Notes under the pieces: model-generated
Database searches by the model: none
What the model was told of the DNA's origin: nothing
Seen by the model: the letters and a program-made list of their open reading frames with translations, nothing else
In this document: in pieces, positions 44,101 to 56,100 of the stretch
Layout of the letters: the number at the start of each line of letters is the position of its first letter
Numbering within the stretch: position 1 is the stretch's first letter
Program-made: the position numbers and the translations under genes
Assembly: GCA_963989385.1 (NCBI GenBank)
Contig: OZ022505.1
Location: 61,135,737 to 61,199,736, forward strand
Direction: 5' to 3'
Origin: Ctena decussata
Taxonomy: Eukaryota; Mollusca; Bivalvia; Lucinida; Lucinidae
Length of the DNA stretch: 64,000 nucleotides

Positions 44101-47100
44101 GTCCAGTATTGTTGCTGTAGGTACCAGGTGGGCAAAGATAGTGGGTTTCATGTTCCGAACCGGATGGGCAGTATGAGCCAGCTGGGCAAACAGTTGGCAC
44201 AGAAACACCTCTGTAACTACGGTAACGACCCGAGTAATTTCCTGATGTAGTAACATTAACGTCATCTAGAACTTCGTAGTCATCTGGAAAAGCAGATGGA
44301 AAATGTCTATCTAGTGTAAAGGTGTAAATTAGTGACAAGGCTTATTTTCACAATGGTAAATAAATTATCTTCATTATTAAATTCAAATTGTATCCCTTTG
44401 AATAACGTTTACTCATGACTGTTGGATGATAATGAAGTTTTACATTCCTTTCAACAGTATTTCAGTCTCGTCTGCCTGTGCACTGTCACTAAACATAGTT
44501 AAATCTACAAGCTTGATAATAGTTTATGCTGACACAAAGCACTCTGCCAGAAAAGTAACACCTATTTCTTGCTTCTGCTATTTACTTGCAAGACAAATAT
44601 GACCAAAAAACATAGTGAAGTACCCATTTAAAGAAGACCTGGGTTCGAGGTTATAAAACTTAAGAATAATCTCAAACTTAAAATAAAGCAAACTGATTGG
44701 CTGCTTCAGAGCACATGATCTGAAGCATCTAATCAGTGTGCTACCTTTTGAGCAGATGCTCGGAAGCAGTCAATCAGTGTGCTTTATTTTGAGTTTGAGA
44801 TTATTCTCAAGTTAAATAACCTTGAACTCTGTTTTCATACAAGATAGCTCTCTTGACTGAGCCTTGCCAATCACATAAAAAACTTTAACCACAACATCCC
44901 ATTTGGATACCAACGCTGATGCAGATGCCAGGTGACAATAGCTCTTCCTGTTCTTTAGTATGGCAAACTAAGAAATACTAAATAAAAACAAATCTAACTC
45001 ACCAATAGCTTTACAGTAAGAGCCTGGAGGACAGAGATCACAGTCTCCTTGTCCCCAGTCTGGCTGATAATATCCTGATGGACAACCAGTCTGGTTCCAA
45101 CTTCCTTCGAAACAGAAATGTCCTGGACTACAGGCAAGGTCTGTTGGCTGTGATGTGGCCTGTCCGCCGGGGCAGAAGTAGCCTATGGCACAGAGACCTG
45201 TTGGCTCTGAAAGACCATACGCCTGGCAATAGGAGCCCGCTGTACATTCTAGGCAGTCAAGTATACTTTCTCCTCGAGTCTTGTCTGCAAAGGTAAATGG
45301 AATCACATTGTATAATATGAAATTAAGGCACTGCCTTTGTGCGAACACACTCTTTACGGTCCTTGAAGATCTTTGATGGGGTGAAGTGCTACCCTAGGCA
45401 CCACCTTGTCATTGTAGTTTGAGTCAAATTGGCCCGAGTGGCACTCACCTGGATTAGCAAACTGTATCATGCTATAATGGTAATGGTGACATCCTTGAGA
45501 GACCGGTGCAGCTCGTGTGATATCCATGCTGCCCTAAAATAAGGCAACTATACTGTGTGCGCAAGCTTGTGCCATTTTTACAAAGGAGAGTCAACTTATG
45601 TGTCTTCTTGCATGTTTACCTTGGCACTCAAGTTGGCAGTGTGGCCATTTTTATTTGTGTGGGTGGGTGGCTGGGGTCCACTCTGAATGGAGGAGATTTG
45701 CTCTATAGGGAGCAGATTCTTTCCTTTGGGCGTTGGCACCAGTTTTGTAGTCACAGAGTCTGGGTTTGCCAACCTGCGTTCCTTGAGGGTGTTCTCATTA
45801 ACCTTATCGTTATCATTCAGATACTTTAACAGTTAAGGTGTGAAAAAACACCAGCTTTTCAATGGAGTGTAGTAGTACGGCCAATTAGTTATGTGTAAAT
45901 ATGTATATAGGTATATAGAGTATATAACTGACCAGTGTAACTGGTCCGGACCTTCTAGGCTAGTGGTTGTGTGCTTGCTTTATAATCTTGGGGTCGTGAG
46001 ATCGATTCCCGGTGGGGTCGCTCGACGAAATTTTCTTTACAGATTTTTCTCCTACTATAGTGGTGCTGTGACCAGGGTGATTACCGTTGGAGCCCAAGGG
46101 CGAAACAATGGCTGCAGAGTTAAAAAGAACCTGGATTATAATTTCATTTCCTTAACATTTGATACGAATGTTCTTTGGTAGGATGGAGGAGTGTAGTAGT
46201 ATGGCCAATGAGTGATGTGTAAATATGTATTTAGGTATATAGAGTGTATAACTGACTAGTCTAACTGGTCCGGACCTTTTAGCCTAGTGGTTGTGTGCTC
46301 GCTTTATAATCTTGAGGTTGTGAGATCGATCCCCGGTCGGGGCGCTCAAAGAAATTTTCTTTACAGATTTTTCTCCTCCTACTACAGGTGCAACTAACTG
46401 TGGTGCACCTTAATATTTTTCGCCACTTTTACGTAAGTAGGCAGCCTTTCTGATTTCTTTTTTGCTTCCTCGGGAGGCATAGCCCTTCCAGGTGGGTCTT
46501 CTGTAGGGGAAAGCGTTTAATTCAATGAATGGGGGCAAATTCTTTTCTTAGGGAGCTGGTACTGAGATGGAGGGGGCACAGAGATGGGATGCCTGAATTG
46601 CTTCCTCTGGAGATGTTTCACTTTAACATTATATAGTAAGTAATCCATACGCTGTCATGGTCAGAAAATACATCACTTGCATGAACCGAATGTTTTTATG
46701 TATTGTATGTTTTGTACTGTACTTGGGGTCAGCCTTGTAACTGGATTTAAGAACAGTTAACTGATTTGATTTGATTTGAAGACGTTGCTAAGCCACCAGT
46801 GCCCATGAGCAACATGAGCCTCATTGTGCAGGAAAGGGCATCAGCAACGGGGTCATGCACTGGAGTGATGCATAGTAGGAAAGAAAGAATAAAGAAAAAA
46901 AAGTTTAAGAAAAAGAATGAAATGAAAAACGGAAAAAAAAGAAAGAAAATAAAATACACCTTATAGGGTTTATTCGGCTGGTTTTGCAATCCCTAAGACG
47001 GGCTTGAAGGCTTGAACGTCATGCCAGTATCGATTAGAGTCTGAATTTAAATGTCGAAGAAGAACCGCAGTGCACATTAAGAAAGAACCATAGCAGACTT

Positions 47101-50100
47101 TTTCGATATGCAGATAGAATGGAAACATATGTAGGCTCGCCTTCTTAAGGTGTCCTTATGGTCTGCTGTCACAATATTAAGCTGCTTTGTGACAGTGGTT
47201 GGGTGCACTAATCATCTGAAAGTCCACACTTTCCTCGGCGATCTGCACCATTAAGAGGCAGGGATTCAACCGTCTTCAAAATAATATCGGAAGTCAGTCC
47301 TGCTGCCCTCTCTCAGCAAACCTTATATTCCGCAGCTGAGAGACACTTCAGATAATTAGTGTAATTCTGAGTATTAAATCATATGGTGTTTAAAATTGTA
47401 CTCATGATGATTGCTTTGATTAGCAAATCAAAGAATTCGTTTGTGTATCTGATTGTTATTTAATCAGTTCCAAAGATAATTGAAATGGACTAAAATATAG
47501 ATGTTAAGGCTGTGTCATGATTATTTTACTAAAAATAGTCGTAGAAATCAACTTTTTTATCAAATGGCTTGTTAACACTGGCCAAACACACCATTCCTGC
47601 TCCATTCTAACCTAGGTGGGCTCTCTGGTGCGCTCTCGGGTGCGCCGTCGTTTCCAATTCACATGACGCGCCACTGTACGGGGTTTTACCTATGAACTCA
47701 GTTCCGGTCTAGACTAAGTTCCGGTCACGAGCAGACGACAAAACGTTTACAGTTTGAGCTATCCTTTCTACGAACATAATTAACAAAAACGAGAATTATT
47801 GTAGCGAGAAATATTTAATGTACATTTCCTTTATAGAGTGGTTGCAAAAATAAGTTTGTGGACTCGTAAAAAAATCGATTAGAGCACTTGGTTCGTGACT
47901 AGTCTCGCGATAACTTTCGAACTTCCGGTTCTCCAAGATGGCCGCAACCATGATCGTTACCACACATTTTATCTGCCTAAGTATATAGGACCAAAACTGA
48001 TACAGTAAAGCGAACATACTTTGTGTGTTCGCTAATAGTAATATTACAATAATAAAAATAATACATCGATGTACAGTCAACTCTGGATATCTCAAAGTCA
48101 AAATTCTTCACAACTACTTACTTTGAGATATCAGTAGTTTGAGATAACAGGAGTTGAAATGTAAATAAAAAATAGGGAATGTGTCCAAAAGTTTTTCTTT
48201 GAAAGAAGAGGAGCTTTTAGATATCAGTGTTTGAGATATCAAGAGTTAACTGTAGTAATAACAACAAATATAATGACAATAATAGAGTCTTTATCTGAAG
48301 CAGGTAACACAATAAGTATTAACCCTTACTGCACCAGGAATGAAATAGTTGAATTTGCAAACAGTGTAGATCCAGATTAGATGGCTCATCTGCCCAGATC
48401 CAGATGAGCCGCCTTATCTGGATCTACACTGTTTGCCTTATACTCTTTGAATTTACAATTATAATCATATGGCCTGAACATACGTAGACCATCCTGTGGA
48501 ATAAGACTGACTTAGGTCTGTGGAGTTTGACAATACCTCCAAGGGAGATCACTCTGAGTGAAAAACATTTGCCTCTCTTCTCATACAAGACTACTCTTTA
48601 AAGAGAATTTGCTCTCAACAGGGAGCAAATTCTTTCATTTAAGAGTCCATCATTGGAAAAAGGGTCACCTATTCAGCTGAAGTGGCCTACCTTGTATAAA
48701 AGGAGACAAAGCCATGGATATGTAACCATATGCTTTAATGTGTATGGATACATTTTCATTTCTGCCTCCCTTCTGAACAGGGGTCAATTCCTAAAGGAAA
48801 GAATTTGCTCTCCCATATGAGAAATTCTTTCCTTTAAGAGTTGATCCCATTTTGGGAGGGTTTCTTTGTCAATCAAAGCAAACAGGAAGTCACAAAACTT
48901 GTTTCCCTTTGTAAAAATAGTGGATAATCGTAGAAGTGTATCCATTCGCCTTAATTTGTGTTTCATGCTTCAACTGTGTTTCATGCTTCAACTTACTGTT
49001 GAAAGTCCCTGGTTCACAGGCAACCTCGATCGTGGTCCCGGACGGACAATAATGTCCCAGACTGCATTCTGCTGGGTCCGGATCAACAGCCCCACCATTA
49101 CAGAAGTATCCCGCTGAACAATTTCCAGTTGGTGTGTCCAACTCATCAAATTCACAATACTGGCCTAGTGGGCAGAGAATGGGTGATGGGCTGCCTTCGG
49201 GACAGTAGAAACCTAAAAGATAAAGAAACTTTGTAAATGATGTGCATTTTTATTTCAGTACTGTTCAGTCAATTTGAGGACAAATTCGATTTACATGTAC
49301 TTCATTATATGAATCATACATGTTTTTTCATGTACTGACATTTTCACAGTTGCAAGGAAGTTGTTGGAACACTGATTGTTCAAACTTCTTACATGTTTTT
49401 TCAGGTACTGACATTTTCACAGTTGCAAGGAAGTTGTTGGAACACTGATTGTTCAAACTTCTTACATGTTTTTTCATGTACTGACATTTTCACAGTCGCA
49501 AGGAAGTTGTTTGAACACTGATTGTTCAAACTTCTTACATGTTTTTTCATGTACTGACATTTTCACAGTCGCAAGGAAGTTGTTGGAACACTGATTGTTC
49601 AAACTTCTTACATGTTTTTTCATGTACTGACATTTTCACAGTTGCAAGGAAGTTGTTGGAACACTGATTGTTCAAACTTCTTACATGTTTTTTCAGGTAC
49701 TGACATTTTCACAGTCGCAAGGAAGTTGTTGGAACACTGATTGTTCAAACTTCTTACATGTTTTTTCAGGTACTGACATTTTCACAGTCGCAAGGAAGTT
49801 GTTGGAACACTGATTGTTCAAACTTCTTACATGTTTTTTCAGGTACTGACATTTTCACAGTCGCAAGGAAGTTGTTGGAACACTGATTGTTCAAACTTCT
49901 TACATGTTTTTTCAGGTACTGACATTTTCACAGTCGCAAGGAAGTTGTTGGAACACTGATTGTTCAAACTTCTTACATGTTTTTTCAGGTACTGACATTT
50001 TCACAGTCGCAAGGAAGTTGTTGGAACACTGATTGTTCAAACTTCTTACATGTTTTTTCAGGTACTGACATTTTCACAGTCGCAAGGAAGTTGTTGGAAC

Positions 50101-53100
50101 ACTGATTGTTCAAACTTCTTATGATGCATCTGGAAAATGTTAACTCTTTAAGCATCAAAAAGCAGACGACAAAATTTACGTCTGCAAAAATTAAAAAAAT
50201 GCCTTGTCCAAGACATTTCATTTTGAGAATTTAAAGATTAGAGGGCAAACAGTGTAGATCTAGATGAGGTGGCTCAATATGAACCGCCTCATCAGGATCT
50301 ACGCTGTTTGCAAATTCTGCTAATTTTGTCATTGGTGCTTAAAGAGTTGATATAATGAAACAAACAATTGCTTTTCTTGCATTTTAGTACGATTCCATAT
50401 ATAAACTCACCAAAAATGCTTGAAAAATCAAAGCAAGAATTCCTTGGGCCACTTTTATTGAGGTAAGAACATTCTACTTAGTCAACTATACAGAATAAAG
50501 TTCATTACATCCTTGGGTCACTTTTACTGAGGCCAGGACACTAATGCCTTAGCATCAACTTTTAACAGAAAAGACATTAATACTGTGCCTAGGTCAACTC
50601 TTACTTTTGGAAGAAAACATGTAAATACCTAGGTCAACTTTTACTAGGACAGCAGATTTTAACCAAATTCCAGTGGTCCAGATAAGAATATGTTACAGGG
50701 ATAATTTAGGGATAATTTTCCATATTTCACCATAAAACATATGTTGTGACCCCCCACTAGAACCGTCTCACCGAGACAGTTCTAATAAGGCGTCACAACT
50801 TATATTTTCATTGAAAATCTCAGAATTATTTAAAGCTCCACCTCATCTGGAGCCCTGAGATGCCACAGTGTTTGCTGAGCACCGCAGTCTTACCTGCATA
50901 ACACAGTGGTCCAGATAAGAAGGTGTTACAGGGATAATTTAGGAATAACTTTTCATATTTCACCATAAAAACATAAGTTGTAACCCCCCATTAGAACCGT
51001 CTCCCCGAGACGGTTCTAATGAGGGGTCACAACATATGTTTTCATTGAGAAATAAGAAAGAAAAAATTCTTTCTCAGAATTATTAAAGCTCCACCACTGT
51101 GTTTGCTGAGCGCTGTATGGCCATCTTACCTGCATAACACATGCCGCCAGTCTCATTCATCAGATATGTGGGACAGGCAATGTCAACACTGAATCCACCA
51201 CTCACGTATGCCTGTGGCTTGTTGCTGAAAGCTCCACCTGAGCAGTACCAGCCTGGCGCACAGTTACCGGTAGGCTCGGATAAACCGTCAGTTTCGCAAT
51301 ACATTCCAGCTGAAAAATAGGTTATTGAACATATGAATGAGAACACATTCTAAGGTTTATCACATGACCAATATGTTATTCTCGGAAACAACACTTTTCT
51401 TAAAAATCATATGCCCACACTTTCATTGGCTAGCCCTAATTACTACCCAAACATAATGTTGATGTTTTCCCCATTAACTGCATAGAAAGAGGCATCCTGT
51501 GAAAATTTGTGACAATTCACATTGCTAATGTCAAGACGTGCCAATTTCCCGCCTTGATGACGTCAAATGTAAACATTTGCTTCTGTCGACATCCACCTCA
51601 AAAATAGTCCTTTAGAAAACATTGTAATGCATTTTCATTCTGTATAATGTTAGAATGGACAATATTTTTCCTTGCCCATAAATTATTGCTGATTAACACG
51701 TGTTGTTGGGCAGATACGAATATTAATTCACTTTGGCTTTGCCATCATGAATTAATATTTCATGATCTGCCGTCCAACGACGTGTTAATCAGCTATAATT
51801 CACGTCATGAATTAATATTTCATGATCTGCCGTCCAATGAAGTGTTAATCAGAGATAATTCACGGGTGAAGCCGAAGTGAATTAATATTTTAATCTGCCC
51901 GTCAACACGTGTTAATCAGCAATAATTCACGGGTAAGGAAAAATTCTTTCTCAATACACATTAATTACTTAGGTTGAAAACAACCAAGATGGCTTTTGTT
52001 TTTGGTGATGCAGTATTCACTTTCAAAACAGATCCAACATATTGCTTTGAAAAGAAGACAAAGTGCATATTGATAGACAGGGGAAAGACATAGTTTTGAA
52101 AAAATTTAGCACCACCACTGGCAATCTGTCTACAAATGTAAGTAAGTTTTTAATCTTGAGCTTTAGTTAACTCTTTAAGCCCCAGTGACGCAATTAGCAA
52201 AATTTGCAAACAGCATAGATCCTGATGAGGCGGCTCATAATGAGCCGCCTCATCTAGATCTACACTGTTTGCCCTCTAGTCTCTGAATTCTCAATATAAA
52301 AAGTCTTGGACAAGGCATTTTTTTAATTTTTGCAGACGTAAATTTTGTCGTCTGCTTTTTGGTAATGAATAGTTAAATTCTTACCAGTGCAAGACCTGCA
52401 GTCAAATATTTCATCAGCTCCAGTAAAGTTATTATAGGTGCCAGCGGGACATAAGAATTCCGTTGAATGCTTCGTACCTTCTGGGCAGTATGAACCTAAC
52501 AAAAAGAAACATAATGTGTATTTCTTAATACTCATGAAAAGATGATACTTTTAAGTTGTACAAGTCCCTTTCATATTATGTAAACTTAAGGTGTATGGAT
52601 ACACTTCCAAGTTTTTCTGTCATTTTTACAAAGGACAACAACTTTCGTGACTTCCTGTTTGAGTCCCTGGCCAACAATGCCTTCCAGAAAGGAGGTCAAA
52701 TTATTTCCTTCAAAAGTTGACCCTAACTGAGAAGGAATTGCAGTGATTCTTCCTCTGAAAGTGTATCCATTTACCTTAATGCCTCTTCAATAATTTTGAT
52801 AGATGCTTTCAAATGAAAAAGACAAATTTAGCACATTTAAGGAAAGAGTGGTATTTTTTAAGTGTTTATTGAAGTGTAAAGTACATGGGGTCACAAGCAA
52901 AGTAAGTAAACCTGGAAGGGGTTTACATAAACTTTGCTCGTGATCTCATATTTAAACTACATCAGGCAACAAATAAAGTAACTGAATCTGAAGGGTTTAC
53001 ATAGAGTCTGATTATTTAAATAGCAACAATTATATTAGTTTGTGAAGCTGTGCAAAATCATGTAATGTTTACTGAATTAATTCCTAGAAGATCGTTGACA

Positions 53101-56100
53101 ATCAAAATACAGTATCGTGAAAAGGTACCTTACACACATGAAATTAGGGAAGACTCAGATCAGCCTGTGCATCTGCAAAGTCTGATCAGCAATGTTCATG
53201 TCTGCAGAACTTACCCTTGGGACAAGGTTTGTCGGTGTATGTAGTAGAGTTAGCAAGACAGTAGAATCCTGCCACACAGGCTTTACATGAGGCTTGATGT
53301 GTTTCGTCATTGTAGGTACCTTCGTCACAGCCATAAGGTACAGTAGTTCCGTTGGGGCAGTAGTGACCAATCGGACAAGGTCCTGAAATTTAAATATTGC
53401 GTGTGAAAATACTACTACTTTCCATGAACGGGCAATTTGCATGAACATTAAATTAACCTTGAAGCACCAGAAATGAAAGGAGTTAAATTTACAACCCCAT
53501 CAGATTCTGTCTTATGCCAATAGAGTAGACCCTGATCAGATGTTACAGTTTGTGGTGTCTGATATTATGGGTCTGGGCTATTTGCCTATGTCCCATTTTG
53601 GAATGCTTATATAGGCATTAATGGGTTAAGTTTATACATAAATCTACCAACAGTAACTTGAACAACCTATAACTGGAAATCTTTCTCAAGTTCTAAACAG
53701 TGTTCCAGTTACCGACATCATTTTCAATAAATACTGAAATACTGTATTTTTTCCAATAAATGCTCCCCCTCTCTTATAAATGCCCCCACCTCACTTTCTC
53801 TGAAAAAGTGGAAAAAAATCCAACATAACTGACTCTAGAGATCAATGATTGCCCAAATGTCATTTGAGAACTGGTGAATTGCAATGCCTCCAGAGCGTTT
53901 ATAAATTTAAGAATTAAAATTTGATTTTTTTTCAGCGTTCATCCTGTGATGAAGCCAGTGAGCTGAGCTAAAATTCCATTTCTATTCAAATATTTACACT
54001 TTATTTTTAGACCCTTCCTGTGCTGTTTTCGTGGTAATTCAATGTAGAATATGCCAAATATGCATCTAAGAAAAGATAGTAACGACGTAATCGGCAATCA
54101 TGTTAAACAGCCATCACCATAACATGGCGTCAATCAAACGTTACATGGACCAATCAGGACATTTGTTTGACTAAGATGTCCCTTGACGACAACATCACAT
54201 GATCAATTGTCATTCATTTGTGTATGAAGCCAGTTGCTCTAAAAGGTTTACCAATGGGAAGTCAGTGGCAAGTGTAAATATTTAAGGAATGAATTTCATT
54301 TTTCTGAGGTTTATCGAAGTGTAAACTACATTGGGTCACGTGCAAAGTGAATGAACCCCAAAGGGGTTCATGTAAACTTTGCTAGTGACCCAATGTAGTT
54401 TACACTGTGATAAACAACAGAAAAATTAAGTTCATTGCTTATATTTACATTCGTTTCAATCAGAATTTTCATGAAAAATCTTATTTCAGCTCTTGAATTG
54501 AAGCAGTAAAACATGCACACGCAGTTTTTTTGCTAACTGCAGAACAGCATGCACGACGTCATGATGTCATTGACGCCCAATCAGATCGACGAGAGACATT
54601 GTTTATTTTGACGTCATTGACGTCGCGTGCTCAATGTAATTATTGGAATGTAAACTACATCAGGTTCCAATGGTTTACTTTAGAGCTTTTCAGTAAATAC
54701 ACCAAGAATGTAAATATTAGAAGATGTTTACTACTTGCCTCCAGTGCCTGTATTGTTGTTGTTCGGTGCAGCTGTATCAACACCAGCCTCACAGAAGTAT
54801 CCTGGTGAACATTCTCCGGTGGGGCTGTCGAGTCCTGGCGTGGCACAGTAGCTACCCCCAGAACATGGTTGGCATTCAGATTCTGCATTCAACATCGTTA
54901 CTGGGTTGAATGTACCAGCCGGACAGAGGGAGTAATTGTAACCATTGGCTCCTGGGCAGTATGCCCCCAGTGGACATGGGTCAGCACGATCTTCATTGAC
55001 ACAGTAATATCTGGGTGGGCAAGTGTCGCATTCACTTGCGCCGGTGGCGTTCATAAATGTACCTGTTTCAAGTAGAAAACATGTGTATCGTCATAAGTTC
55101 AGAAATAATCTTATGCACAAAGGAAATTATGACATTTCTTTTTTTTTCTAACCCAATAACAACATAAGAACCATGACAGGAGAAAACCAACAACGTGGTA
55201 TGTGCGCCCAGTGAAGATTCAGATCAGCCTGGGCATCCGCCCAGTCTGATCAGAATCTTTGCTGTCAGCATGGAGCTAGCTTAGACCCTTAGCTACCTTT
55301 TAAGCGCACAGTAAGACTCTGATCAGACTGGGCAGCTCACTATGTTGGTTTTGTCGGGTCACGGCTCATATGACTTGCGTCATGTGAAAAGTGATCTTGT
55401 GGCATGCACGTATAGCAAATACTCAAATAAAACTTCAACCAAGTCAACCAAGTCTTCAATTTACTCTTTTTATATTCCCCAGGGTTCACTGATGGTATAA
55501 TTGAGACACGACAAAACCAACAATGTGGTTGTGCGGCCAGCGCAGACTCAGATCGGCCTTGGCATTCGCATAATTTGACCAGACTCTTTGTTAAGTGCTC
55601 AAATGGTAGCTAAGGGTCTAAGCTACCACCATGCGGACAGCGAGGACTCTGATCAGACTGGGCAGATGCCCATGCTGATCCGAGTCTGCGCTGGCCGCAC
55701 AACCACATTGTTGGTTTTGTCGTGTCGCGGCTCATATGTGAAATGAGAAGACTCTGATCAGACTATGCGGAGTCATTCCTGTTTGCACGTGTTTGTATAG
55801 AGGTGTGTGGATGAGTGATAAGAGATGCTCAGTTATAGCAAAGAAGATCATTAATCTGAATTGCCATTTTGCCAGCCTGTGACTGGAAAACGCTGTCAAT
55901 CCAGCAGTAAATGGGTACCTTTTTCGAATCAGGAAAGGATATGAGAGGGGATGGTTCCGCCTTACATTATGCTGTGCCCAAGACACATTCTAACCCTTAC
56001 TACCCCTACAGCCATTGGGCTACGGGAAACAACATTTACTTTTCACATCTTCAAACAATGTCCAATGATATGTTTTGACTCCTCATTTGAAATCATGACA

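Noticed and set aside
45955..46020. tRNA gene on the plus strand
   Set aside because: Repeated 320 bases later with the same flanks and with no proper anticodon stem; called SINE.
49318..50120. Possible CRISPR-like array
   Set aside because: Units are directly contiguous and without spacers, in an intron of an animal gene; it is a minisatellite.
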